Positions 1 through 11,526 of a DNA stretch of 64,000 nt are shown here, piece by piece. Position 1 is the first letter of the stretch, and every line of letters starts with the position of its first letter. The stretch comes from Actinomucor elegans (lineage: Eukaryota > Mucoromycota > Mucoromycetes > Mucorales > Mucoraceae): positions 2,046,001 to 2,110,000 of the forward strand of contig JAMSLZ010000004.1 in assembly GCA_026027325.1 (NCBI GenBank), given 5' to 3'. A program made the position numbers and the translations under genes. The notes beneath the pieces are model-generated. The model saw nothing but the letters and a program-made list of their open reading frames with translations, was not told the origin of the DNA and did not search any database.

Positions 1-1105
1 GAACATAAACACAATCTGAACGGGTATATTCATTGCCAGTAAAGTATATTCAACCACCTTGTAATTTTCTTTGGTTTCACCATGCAAACAGGTACTAATA
101 CGAGAAGCATAAATAGATCCCAAATTACCGCTTAATCCAATCAGCACTGGTGTCAACAGAGCCACTCCTTTGTATTGCTCCACATATGCTTCCAATAAGA
201 TCCCTGCCAGACTAGAGATAACCATAGCAAGTATTATAGGTGTCCACCCAGAAAATAACAATGGTTGCACATGCTTATTGCGCCAAACAATAAATCCAAA
301 AAATGGAATCATGGATACCATGATCAAAAAGATAAATGTACTCAAAAGACTTTCTATTAGAGTGTTAGTATTATTAATTTTTTGTGTACAAATATCTGGA
401 TACCATACCCATTTCATTTTGCAAGAGAGAGGCACAAGTAGCTAACAAGACCAAAGTAACAATATCACCTGTAGAAGAAGCCATAGGGCATGCAATGTTA
501 TCAGGATCCACGTCAAATCGTCTACACACTAAAATAAGAGCACACATAAAGATACCCAAGATACCAGCCGAAAAAGAAGCTGATACCATGGAACTGGAAG
601 TCATGAATATCATCTCATAATAACTTGTACTACTGCCTGGTTTGGTGATTAAACCTAGTGCAAATGAAGAAACACCAGCAATGGCACCAGCCACTAAAGA
701 TTGTACTTGCAATAACGCAAGATTGCCTACAATCAATGATCGACGCGTTGGTCCATAATCCAATTCGCCTAGATTTGACTGCATATCAAGTTTTTTTAAA
801 TTAGACTTTTGTGTGCCCTATTTTATAAGCGAGTTTTATAATTACCGAGGTTGAAAAACGAGCAGCCAGATTCATTTCCAAATTGCCTTTAAGGTTCAAC
901 AAAATTGGCAAGAGAATAAAAAGTTCTGTCGTTTTTAAAAAGACCTCTGAATGCTAATGAATGATAGAGTAAGTTTATGTTATAATAACAACTTTCTTAT
1001 TTTATTCTTACTTGAAAATCATCCATAAGGTCACCAGCAAGTACAAGACCAATCACAGAGATAATCAATGAAGGGAGGGCCTATTTCCAACAACAACAAC
1101 AACAA

Positions 1106-1139
<34 letters not shown>

Positions 1140-1425
1140 AGACACACTCAAGCAGACAACATAATAGTTTTTTTTTTTTTTTTACCTGCATCGCCAATGA
1201 ATTCTCATGTTTTGGAGCCTTACTGTTGGTTTCTCCATCAAATATCACGAAATCATCATCACTACTATGACTATCTTGTAACAAGGCAGTAGTTGGCTGA
1301 TAATTTTCTTGTTTATGAAAAGGTTGGTCATCTTGTGCAGCTCGATCGGGTGGATCATCGCTCTCATCGTTGGCATTTATCGCTAGCTCAATATAGTCTG
1401 CTGTGTATTGCTCTTTACTTGGCAT
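1..1425 (-). CDS. SLC41/MgtE-type Mg2+ transporter, 3' end cut by window
   Basis: Predicted membrane Mg2+ (divalent cation) transporter of the SLC41 family, which resembles bacterial MgtE membrane domains. Five exons join in frame: 1425-1186, 1080-1012, 944-846, 778-409 and 353-1 (continuing outside the window). Every junction uses GT-AG and matching phase. The acidic soluble N-terminus is followed by family-typical segments: [20 protein letters not shown], a [13 protein letters not shown] helix, [17 protein letters not shown], and the hallmark [18 protein letters not shown] loop at the end of the first half-domain. The last exon starts the second half-domain ([14 protein letters not shown]). 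Intron 1 contains an AAC run and about 37 A residues. Start chosen at MPSKEQY, the first in-frame Met of an open acidic leader. The family is firm; substrate and cellular membrane are inferred from the family. Confidence 0.88.
1103..1137. repeat. AAC microsatellite and poly(A) tract
   Basis: A short (AAC)n run passes into an uninterrupted A tract within intron 1 of the SLC41-type gene. It is low-complexity sequence and probably length-variable; no function is evident. Confidence 0.8.
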
Positions 1426-4400
1426 GGTATATATCTAACGGAAAGGAAAAAAAAGAAAGAAAGAGATAAAAAAGAAACTCAAAGGGGCTACGAAATTAAA
1501 TACAGAGTCTGGCTACTAAAATAATATATAGCTTTGGATCTAATGCCTGTGCTAAATTTTATGCTTTTGGGCTTATTGAGTTACAAAACCGTACAGTTCA
1601 GCTTTTATTTTATTTTTTTAGGCTTTTAAAGCAGTAACATTTGCCATCTTATACTACAACTCAGTATCCACTGCCTTTTTTTATGTTAAACACCTCTTTT
1701 TTTTTATTGCAACGAAATCAAGATCTTTGGAAGTTGGTACTACAGTAACATTGTAATCTTGAAAATCTTTGTGTACAACTGAAAGCCTTGTATTAAAAAT
1801 ATCTTATTAAATGACACTATAGATGTAGATAATAAGCTCAAGAAGCAGTTATATCCTGCACAGTTACTGCCAAATCCCCTCTACCTTTGTGTGCTTCTGG
1901 GCTGTTGCATCAGCCTTATCAGCCACATACAGCATATTCGTATATAAATTCAACGTTACACTATATGAGTACCTCGACTCTTTTAAATGAAAAAAAGAGA
2001 TCTTTGTGATAGATGAATAGATCGAGAAAATGCCACATGAACGATATAGTAAAAAAGATGCCCCGGAAAAGAGATAGAAAGAGATGCGATGACACTTGGT
2101 CATGGTGAATCTCAGCCTCTATTTATTTTACATGTCGAAACTGCCAACTGGTTACTTTTCTTTATTAAGAGTTTCATTGTAGAACCATCGTGGATACAAG
2201 CACAGCCAATTTACCCCACACATAGATAGGAGCGGCTGATTACAAGGCCCCTGCTTATGTTTTAAATCGAATTTTTTCATGAATGTCAAGTCATAATATT
2301 AAGTATAAAAGAAAAGGCTTGATGACTTGATAGTATTACGAATAGCTGATCAATATAGTACTACCAAATCGTACCATTTTAGGCTTATTTTCTACATATA
2401 ACGGGAGCTGACGGAAACGGAACAAAATGTAAGCGAGCCAATGAGTGGGATGAACACAATGTGAGGATATAGTAGCAACACGCGTTCATTATCAACCATA
2501 TGCATAATATTTGTAACTAAACAAAGGCTTCAGAAGCTGAAAATGTTCATTCTATGTATATATTACTCACTAAATGCGATATTTAGCCGAAATCGATCAG
2601 GAGATCTATAAATATTTTTTGAATGAAGAACAGGTAGCTTTTTAATTATTATTAGTATCAAGAGTTTTGCTAATAGATACAACTGTTGATTCCAAGGATA
2701 GATCATGCACTAATCGAATGCAGCTTTAAAACAAGATTAGCAAAAAGTTATTTTATTGATCGTTAGGCCAAGTGAGTTGAAGGAAATTTATATCTTTTAC
2801 AAAATAACTGCTAATGACTATATTATAATAATTTTAATGCAAACTAATGTCCTTCATAGATGCCATGATGCATTTTGGTATATGAGCTGGTCGTTAGATG
2901 TTACATTAAACCGGAATCGGCTGAGAAATATTGCAGTATTAAAAAAATAGGCCGAGGCTCGTTTCTTTTTTAGATCTCTTTGTAGTGATTATAGACCTTA
3001 TATGATATTGACACCCCGATTAACTAACTCAGCTATAAAAGGCGACCATTGATCTTCAGCCCTAGGCTAGTATAATATATAAACCTTCCGCATTAAGGTA
3101 CTAGGCAATTAGTGATTGACACTAACCAAGATCAAGAACAAGAAATACTTAGCCATGGTTATCTTGGCTTGAATATAGAGAACAAAACCATGAATCAATT
3201 ATACCCTACATAATCTAACCACTAAGATACATTCGCTATTGCAAATGATCTAAGCTAGAAAACATATAAATACAGAGTAAAACTCATAACTAGAAAACTA
3301 TCTCATTATCAATAAACTAGAAGCCTACTTGGTTTATCAAAGACTTGCTCTAGTTATACATTTCATACCTTACAAACATTACACTCTTCTAGCAGCCAAG
3401 ATGTCTTTTAAAGTGTCATTAGTATCTGTTAATCGAGAGTCGCTAAGTAATCGCGAATAAGAGAATATCTCAAAGATTTGCTTCACACAGTCTTGATGTA
3501 GAAACATGATATGAGCTTTTAAAATTGGCAAATATGTGGAACCTATATCTTTTGCAATGACAATTTGGTGATACATCGCGTTATTGACCGTTGTAATATA
3601 TTAGCATTAACATGAGATACTTGGAATACGCTAGCAAAGCCAGTATTATACAGATATAGCAAACGGATAAGCAAATGTAACAGAAAAAACTATAAAAATA
3701 GTTGCATTCCTCGAGATTCGATAATACTGATACTTGGCTAGCACCTTAACAGTTCGGTTAAGAAGTATATACGGCAACGCTTAGTGTAAGCAATCCATAT
3801 AATATATTTAATACCGACCAAATAGTACTAGAGTGCATTATCATAAATCTTCATTAACTCTATGAGTACAGATTTGGACTGATTCATCACTTATAATATC
3901 AGGTTCAATCCAAACTTCATTTTAGCATAAACCTATAGCACTATTCCCATAACTCAATAAAAAACAATTTTCTTATTTAACCTGGTTCCTTTACAGTCTT
4001 TTTGCTATATTTGAGGCAACACATGAACTCTTTAATGGTTGTAGCGAGTTGTTATACGGAAATAGTCGAGGAAGCAGCGAATTTGTGAAAGCAATGCATG
4101 GAAGCCACAGCGATTTAATAATTAGTATCAATGGTCCATGTAATCAATGAATGTGGCATATCTTTTTTTTTATTACTGCAATGGCAAATTGAATTATAGT
4201 TGACCTGTGATTCTAATGAATTATAGCACAAAGCGACAGCAATTTGTCAACCAAGTACATTGGCGGTACTTTTGATTTTCAATTCAATCTCCAGATCGCT
4301 AAGCTGCAAATTGAACATGTCCAAGCAAGAATCAGAGAACACCTTGCAGAATATAATGTTAAAAGTAAAAAAGCGGATACACTACGCCATGGAACAAGAT

Positions 4401-5406
4401 CAGATTACAAAGGTTTTGTGGAGACTTATTTCCAAATAAACATGTTGTAACTTGAATAGGAGAAGGAAGCACAGTTAACGGAGATTAACATTGTCTTTAA
4501 AGATATCATTGTATTCAAGTTGATTTGATATAGTTTTTTTATCAGTATGTGTTTGTATTTTGCTTTATAAGTATGAAATTAACTTACTATTGAATTGATC
4601 TGGCTCTTGAACTAGCTCTTCTTGGCCATGGTCTTGATCTTCTTGTTCTAGTATAGATAGCAATAAAGTTTAGTGGTACTCTTTTTATGCATGAAATCAC
4701 GTAATATCTCATTTGGCTTCTGCTGGAGCATGCCATCGATAAGCTAGAGTAGTATAATCCACCCAAACACCATATTTTGCTAATCTAATTGAGATGCATT
4801 CAAAATGAGAATGTCTTTTTCTAGATTGATCTGCTCTGTTTGCTAATGTAATAGAAAACACTATTTTCTTCTATACAGGATTCTAAAAACGAATGAAAAA
4901 TCAACTCTACTTTGTTTCATAAAGAGCGCTTTCTTCGTTGTTGTCTCTAGGAGTGCATATTATGTTTATTGCAAAAAAGTCAATAATATTTTGGCAAACT
5001 ATTGTGGGCTGTTTAAACCACCTATTCAGGTTGATATAGTTTTATAGTTTTTAATAGTATTTATTTCCGGTAGATAAATATTTGATTATTTAGAATTAAG
5101 TTGGAGCGCTTCACTCTTCTCTATCCACTAATATTTTCCTCTTGCGTGTGATTTTTCTCCTTTATTTCTTATATGAATTGTATATCATAGATAGAGCATG
5201 ATCAGTAACTTTGAATAATAATAATAATAATGGATCTGATTAGTACTCAATAGCCAATAAATGGCGAGATATCCAACTTCCGATAGTGACTGTCTGACAG
5301 CCCGTCCCTGATTTACAGTGGGTAACGGGTCCGCATTCAAAAAAATGTAGCCTCATATTTCCATTCAAACCCCCAGTTTAATCATTTCAATAATATTTCT
5401 ATAATC
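1426..5406. other. Intergenic, no convincing gene
   Basis: Four kilobases of AT-rich DNA with no ORF that has a recognisable domain or plausible splice structure. A 68-codon open frame at 4244-4450 (+), starting MSTKYIGGTFDF, looks like a short amphipathic segment but has no support as a gene. A TAA/AAT microsatellite lies near 5215-5230. Degenerate transposon relics are possible, but I could not define ends. Confidence 0.5.
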
Positions 5407-5736
5407 ATGTCGAAAGCAGCCAAAACAACTTTAGCAGCTTCCATCGTATTTTGTTGTGCATCTGTCTTCGGTGTACATTATGTACAAAATGAAGAGAAAG
5501 CAGTAAGTTTAGCGTGAACCAAAAAAAAAAAAAAAGATCTCGGTTAGATTTTGACATGATCAATATAGAATCTAAGAGCAGGTGTGCTGCGCGATGACGA
5601 AAGAAGAAAGAAGAAGGAGCAACAAGAGATCAATATGAGGGAATTGAAAGAGCAACAAGAATTGCATGAAGCATTACTAAAAACTCAAGAAGTCAGTCAG
5701 TTACCATCGAATGAACCCATATCAGAAGATGATTAA
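5407..5736 (+). CDS. PET117: PET117-like cytochrome c oxidase assembly factor
   Basis: Small mitochondrial protein of the PET117 family, needed for assembly of cytochrome c oxidase (complex IV). Two exons: 5407-5502 (32 codons) and 5569-5736, with a GTAAGT donor, ATATAG acceptor and phase 0, giving 87 residues. Residues 1-32 form a short N-terminal hydrophobic helix (SIVFCCASVFGVHYVQ) after a basic MSKAAK start. The second exon opens with the family signature NLRAGVLRDDERRKKKEQQ and continues as a charged helix ending in an acidic tail. Length and motif order match PET117 of yeast and animals. The gene is too broken by its intron to show as one ORF. The intron carries an A15 tract. Confidence 0.9.
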
Positions 5737-5864
5737 CTACAGCTACAATAGCAAAAGAACAATGTACCATATCAATTATAATAAAAAAAAACAATATGTC
5801 TATGTTTTTAATATATACACACGTAAAAAAAATATGAACTAAATCAAATACAAAGTGTATTGAT

Positions 5865-6332
5865 TTAAGCGCTTTCATCCTTCTGGAAGACATAGGTCAA
5901 GTGACACTTGCCACAGTATTGACGGTCCTTGTGCTTGGCCATAAAGACACCAGCACCACAAGTAGCGTTGGGACACTCACGACGGAGACGGGTGATCTTG
6001 CCAGACTCGTCGACCTTGTACATCTTCAAGATAGCCAACTTAACCTTGGTACGCTTGTGCTTGATCTTCTTGGGAGTAGTGTAAGTCTTCTTCTTTCTCT
6101 TTTTACCACCACCCAATAATTCGGCGTTCAAGTTCAAGGTGTTGTTGTTACCAATACCATAGACGGAAAGTTCACCGTCAACAAGAGGCTTACCGGCGAA
6201 AGACAAGAGTTGAGAATCGACAGGGAGACCTTCACGCTCTTGAATCATGGACTTGACAGCAGCAACGGAAGAGTTGGAAGCAACATCAAGGGCAAGAGTG
6301 TTACCCTGGAGAGACTTGACAAAGACTTGCAT
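5865..6332 (-). CDS. UBI3: Ubiquitin-like / ribosomal protein eS31 (S27a) fusion
   Basis: Single-exon 155-residue fusion of an N-terminal ubiquitin-like domain (about residues 1-75) to ribosomal protein eS31 (S27a) of the 40S subunit. The C-terminal part is canonical: a basic linker [15 protein letters not shown], then [19 protein letters not shown] and a four-cysteine zinc ribbon ([11 protein letters not shown]...YCGKCHLTY). The ubiquitin-like part keeps the fold landmarks (MQVFVK, SFAGKPL) and ends LLGG just before the basic linker. It is otherwise strongly divergent: the usual region around Lys63 reads [10 protein letters not shown], and the acidic ESxDTI segment is replaced. It may serve mainly as a cleavable chaperone for eS31. 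Transcribed toward PET117, with 128 bp between the stops. Confidence 0.93.
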   Translation of the reverse strand: MQVFVKSLQGNTLALDVASNSSVAAVKSMIQEREGLPVDSQLLSFAGKPLVDGELSVYGIGNNNTLNLNAELLGGGKKRKKKTYTTPKKIKHKRTKVKLAILKMYKVDESGKITRLRRECPNATCGAGVFMAKHKDRQYCGKCHLTYVFQKDESA

Positions 6333-6700
6333 GTTTGGATTAGATTCAGATAACTCGATTATTTTTCAAACAAAATGTAATTCTTAGTGCAGAAAAAGAA
6401 TCTATGTAAATCATGTTAGTCATTTCTTTAGCTGGCTGTGACCGACAATGTCTTTAGTTTTTCTGGATACAATCATTACCTTCCTCACTATCTGTTAAAA
6501 TGAAAACTGGGAAAGATCAAACAAATTCCAGACTTCCACCTATCTAATATACTTACAAGAAAAAATTTTTATTGGCTGGAATGCGGTGACGTTGACTCAC
6601 AATTTAACCTTCCGCTGAATGAATTGAAAGCTAAGGGAAGCAGGAGCAACTTTTCATTCACCAATTTGACGAAATAAAAAAAAAAAAAATAAAAAAACAG

Positions 6701-8011
6701 ATGCCATCAGGTAAGAACCATCACTATCAAAATGCCTCTTACTATGTATTATATGATAATCATGTATTCTTTTACTTTTGAGAAATCCTACTAATCCGAG
6801 TTTTTATAACCAAGGATACGCAAACAGTTTACTGCATAAAAAAGATCACGCGCCAAAAAGAAAGCGATCAAGAAGTCGAAGTGGAGGTTTAGATGGAAAA
6901 GATGATTTGAACTATGTTGATGATGAGAGCGATTTATCTTCTGGAGATGACGCTTTAAACACCAGCGATCTTGATAGTCCACATGATAGTCACCATTCGA
7001 GAAAAAGAGGTCGTCCTCGAGGTCATTACTCTAATGGGAGAGAAGAAAGAGCCCGATCACAGACCTCACCAGCCCAAGCAACTTCACAAGCTACAACATC
7101 CCAGAGCTACACGCCTACTTATCCTAGCGGTTACGTAAGCGATTTTGATGAATCTGGAGAAACCAAAGTAGACAAGTATGGAAGATTATTAGGCGGTGAG
7201 TCTTATGAACAGGATTGTCATGGTAATAGGCTAATCTTCCATCTATAAAAAAAAAGGCCGCGAATATCGTGTCCCGACATTTACACTACCAACTAGGGAT
7301 GATACATTGTTTATGTTTTCAAAAGATCCAGCTGCTTTATTGGGATTTCGTGATAGTTTTGTATTCTTGAAGAAAAACCCTAAGCTTATCAAAGTACACA
7401 TTGATAATGTCGAAAAAGGTTACTTGGTCGATGCCAACTTGCTGCGATCTACATTTCGAACGCGTGAAATTTCAGTCGTAACAGCGCGCTCTGTGTTTAA
7501 ACAATTTGGCCATCGTATTATACGAAAAGGACGTAAAGGTAGAGACGATTATTATTATACTGAAGAAGTGGACGACGAAGAGGATCAAGTATCAGAAGAA
7601 GAAACACCTGTGAAAGAGTCTTCAGAGAAGCCAATTGCGGCGTCATCTTTTGTACCTGTACCTGAGGTTGGGCGTAATAATCTAGTTCATAAGCTCACAG
7701 CGCAGGATACAATGGTGAATGACTTGAATTGGATGCATAATGCTGCTGTGTCTGCAAGGCAGTTCAATACATCGTTATTCAGTTATCGACGCGCTAACCC
7801 AACCACCTATGATCTACTGACCAATGTATATCAGATTCCAGAAAGTAAACAAACCCTTCGAGATACTGGCGCTCTTTCAACCGAAGAAAACAAGGATTTA
7901 CCGTTGCAACCGAGCAATAATACCCTAGATATCAACAATCATTTAGGTGGTGGCAATCATTTTCCTACTGGGCTAATGAATAATATGGGTTTTGATATTG
8001 GATTTCGATAA
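6701..8011 (+). CDS. RSC7: RSC7/Swp82 (NPL6)-type chromatin remodelling subunit
   Basis: Predicted subunit of an RSC/SWI-SNF-type nucleosome remodelling complex. Exons 6783-7222 and 7257-8011 join in phase to read HGREYRVPTFTLPTRDDTLF, followed by FMFSKDPAALLGFRDSFVFL, EKGYLVDANLLRSTFRTREI and SVVTARSVFKQFGHRII. This is the conserved core of the family. The N-terminal exon is basic and acidic low complexity with an AT-hook-like RKRGRPRG. The C-terminal third is low complexity. The true start is uncertain. An ATG at 6701 precedes a good donor (CAG/GTAAGA, 6711) and an acceptor at 6781-6782, but the phases do not match by one nucleotide. Either another short upstream exon exists or there is a sequence error. 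Convergent with UBC7 (42 bp between stops). Confidence 0.82.
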
Positions 8012-8053
8012 ATGGTAGCTAAAGCAACTCTATTCTTTTTTTCTTTATTAAAC

Positions 8054-8858
8054 TTATAATCCCAAAGTTTTTCTTGCATTCTCGGCTACAATCTCATTGT
8101 AACGCTCACGGTCTGATCTCCAGATTTTCTAATATATAAAATTAATATACATGTACTTTTTTTTGGCATCAAAATAGGCCACTTACACAAGCATCAATGT
8201 TTGCACCACTTTCATCATTGGGTTCTATATCCCAATTGAATCAGTTTACTATTCAAATGACTGTTGACTGTAAATCTTACCTGCCAACATACTGACGACG
8301 CTTAGTAAAATCTTTTCAACGCTTTGAACAGGGCTCCATCTCTCGGAACTGCTTTCATACATGTTGGGATCATCTCCAGGAGGATGTAAAATAGAAATAC
8401 AAACAGTACCATTCTGGTAGACGTTGGGGTGAAAAAAGTCGCAAGTGAATCGCATAGTAGGTGGACTCAAAGGGTAATCTTTGGGAAACGTAAGCGTAGC
8501 AGGAAATAAACCACCTTCAAATGGTGTTCCTTCAGGTCCACTAAAAAAAAATGAACAGATTAATTTCAGATTTCTTTGTCAACATTAATGGATTACTTTA
8601 CGCAATGAGTGCTTCCCATTCGAAAAAGTTGTTTTCATCAATAGGACCTATGTATCGAAACTGTTACGAAGCTGTTGATTCCTTTACATACTTAAGCAAA
8701 CCTGCAGTGATTCCTTCGGGCGCATTCAAAGTCAATTCTAGTAATCAAAAAATGAGATTAAAAAAAAAAAAGGAAAGTGGACATCATCATGTCCTACCTC
8801 TATATTCAGTCATTAAACGTTTTAAAGCTGTTGATCCAGCTGTCCGATTAGCGTACAT
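8054..8858 (-). CDS. UBC7: UBC7/UBE2G2-type ubiquitin-conjugating enzyme
   Basis: E2 ubiquitin-conjugating enzyme of the Ubc7/UBE2G class, which works with ER-associated degradation ligases at the ER membrane. Six exons (8858-8798, 8737-8702, 8647-8602, 8540-8281, 8224-8187, 8128-8054) join with GT-AG sites and consistent phases into 171 residues. The first exon reads [14 protein letters not shown]. Then come [40 protein letters not shown] and the catalytic block [20 protein letters not shown] (active-site Cys after TV). The class-specific acidic insertion [20 protein letters not shown] is present. The C-terminus [20 protein letters not shown] ends with a TLGL tail. The gene looks intact. Confidence 0.93.
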
Positions 8859-8892
8859 TATATGAATATTCGAGAAATAAAAGAGAGACAAC

Positions 8893-8893
<1 letters not shown>

Positions 8894-8936
<43 letters not shown>
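8894..8936. repeat. Poly(A) tract, about 43 bp
   Basis: Uninterrupted A run just upstream of the UBC7 start on the opposite strand. It could be a length-variable poly(dA:dT) promoter element that excludes nucleosomes, or the remains of a retroposed tail. No flanking duplication was identified. Confidence 0.75.
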
Positions 8937-8939
<3 letters not shown>

Positions 8940-9120
8940 TTGGCATAAAATAAACTTGCTGTAAGCTGATTGGCTTGACCTGAAAAAACTAGCCTATATT
9001 TCATATACCCACATACATATTGTATGATTATCTATGGCGTGAGCTTGTATCATATAAAATCCTACAACCTTTACTAAAAGACTTTGGGTTTATTTAAATT
9101 AAAGGACCATCAACTCTTCT

Positions 9121-10804
9121 CTAGAAATATTCTGTCAATGTCAGAATAGTAAGTTTCATGGCCCAGCGGATCTTTTCAATCATATCCAAGTCTAAATCAC
9201 AACCACTATTGTGAATCAGTTTTTCCATCTCAATTTCCCAATCGCTTGCTTCATTTTGTCTTGTTACAAGCAGTTCTAGTTGACCTTCTGATAGAGCTGT
9301 ATTGATAGTAGTATTGTTTCTTTTGTGTCTTATCGTGGCTGTGGAAAGTACAGACATGCAATACTTGGCTACAATAACAATATGACGGTAGATACATTCA
9401 AGGCTATCTATAGTAAGGGGTAGTGTATTGAATACATAAAAAAACATCTTTTCCAATCTTAAAGGTACATGAGGGCTATTACGAAAATGCCTATGCTCTT
9501 TACCCACTTTTGACACGTCTGTATCAGCGAGCGCTTTATCGCATAAGGCTATAAGGAAGGTAGGGTATTTGATGATCTGCATAAACTGTTGGCAACCATC
9601 GGATGTCATTTCTTGAAAGAAGGTATATGTTTGCACTACCAAATCATCTATATTACTGATTCCGTCAAAACTTGATATGGTGACAAACTATTCAATTGTA
9701 GTGAGAACAAGCTGTATTGAAAATAACTTAACTTACCATGTTGAAAAGATCTGCAGTCAAGTGTAATAGTTCTGGGTCTTGATTGGGAAACGTTCTGAGC
9801 AAAATCTTGAGATAATAGTTGTATTTGCTTACACGGCATAGCGTATCCTTTTTCAATGTTCGAACAAAGATAGACTGTTTCACTTTAGCTTCACTACCCA
9901 GCCTCAATTTCAAATCTGATAGTAATATATTGACAAAGAAGTCAAGTATTAACTTGCGACACTACATAGCCAAGTAATTTTTTTATACTACAAATACTAA
10001 TACCTAAAACTTTTTCTTACCTTTACATCGAGGTCCTGGATATCTTTGTTCAACAATCTGTCTGTATAATTCCAGAAATCACTGTATTCCCCCAAGCGGC
10101 CCGTGTCCAACTCATCGTAATCATCATCCAATTCTTTTGCGGCACTTTTTGTCGATATAAGCTCGAAATAACGAAACTGATTCCACACTGGATAATAGAT
10201 CTCTGGTCCAAACAGATGCAACACGTCTATTAAAATAGCATGGGCGCGCTTACAATGTAACCAGAGATTTGTCAAATCTTGGGCTTTTTTAAACTTGATT
10301 TTAGGTTGCAATATAAAGTTGATTAGCGATAATAATAAAGCGCTATTACGATATGAATCAATGAACAAGATTCCTAAGCATATATAAAACGCTTACAATG
10401 GCGGTTTTTTTCCATTTCCAAAGGTGTTTTCAATCAGCTGCATACCCACATCGTCTGCTCAACCTAGTTAGACAGTGAAAGACGCATTTCAGCAGATCAC
10501 TTACAGTGGCCAACTTCGAAATAATCAATTATCATCATTTGCATTCGTTTAGGAAATACTTCAATTCTTTCCAGTCGTTTTCCTACGCGCGTTCCGATCG
10601 TGACATCATTCTTATATTCATAGAGTTCAATTAGTATCGGGCTCAATGCAAGCACTTGTTTTGCTGGTATTTGCTCAACTAGTCCAGTACTGTCATCCTC
10701 AATTGTGTATAATACTCCGTCGAGCTATATGAGTTTTGAGTTAAATAGTATATAGAAAACGGGATGAATGAATTTACAGTTTCTGAATAGCCTGTAATTG
10801 GCAT
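9121..10804 (-). CDS. Unrecognised six-exon protein, 472 aa
   Basis: I do not recognise this protein. Six exons join with GT-AG sites and matching phases: 10804-10778, 10724-10505, 10454-10397, 10342-10021, 9961-9737 and 9687-9121. The result is 472 codons plus stop. It begins MPITGYSET, then LDGVLYTIEDDSTGLVEQIP. The rest is mostly helical, with leucine-rich stretches (FALLLSLINFILQPKIKFKK, RAHAILIDVLHLFGPEIYYP, LILDFFVNILLSDLKLRL) and no signal peptide, cysteine cluster or catalytic motif that I can see. A helical-repeat or scaffold-type protein is plausible. The consistent multi-exon structure argues that it is a real expressed gene. It is the last cellular gene before the transposon-rich region. 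Confidence 0.7.
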
Positions 10805-11526
10805 TTTTTTTTTTTTTTTTGTTTAATGAAAGAGAAAAATCTGCTTCAACTAGTACGAAAAAAGTAAGCTAATTTTTTGATTGATTGGAATAGCGTGTGG
10901 ATTCAATATCAGATGCAGTGGTGGTAAAGAGGGGCTGAACAGAGATTTCTGGAAGAAAAAAAACTGTCTTTTTCAGTAGATGCAGTAGACATCCTACAGA
11001 TATTTCACCAAACCCTCTCAAAGATATATAGTTCAGATGAAGTATATGATATCGTGATTCAAGCATTTAACTACGAGAAACATTGCTTGGTAGGATAGAA
11101 GTAGGGCTATCTAATGAGATGATGTATAATCAGCCAATTTTTGTAAGAAGGATGGGCATCCATAGCAGTACTAAATTAAATTGCTTCATCTTTGACGTTT
11201 TATGCATAGAGGATCAGAGTTCAACGCCTGAGGAGTAGGATAATGACAGCTTCTGTTAAAGTTAACCAGTCACGCCTTGTTTTCTCTGTTACAGGTTACA
11301 TATTACTTGCTTCTCTATTTATTTTGTGTGTAATACGTTTTACTATCCAACTAACAATAGATCGATGCTATTGTGTCCTAAGATGAGCAATCCAAGATTA
11401 AATGGAATTGTTGAGTTCCCCGCTTCAACTCAGACGATAAAATCTTAGTGGGATGGGGGATTAAACGCTTTGTCTGGCTACAAAAATAGGACTAACGTAG
11501 TGCTATCAACTTCGAAACTTGATGTA
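10805..11526. other. Intergenic, no gene seen
   Basis: About 0.7 kb without a supported gene, lying between the last cellular gene and the first transposon end. A short T tract (10807-10820) sits directly upstream of the 472-residue gene's start and may be promoter-associated. Confidence 0.55.

Noticed and set aside
1864..2103. 79-codon minus-strand ORF
   Set aside because: Low-complexity, no homology recognised, no splice or context support.
8551..8865. 104-codon plus-strand ORF
   Set aside because: It overlaps exons 1-3 of UBC7 on the opposite strand, which splice perfectly.
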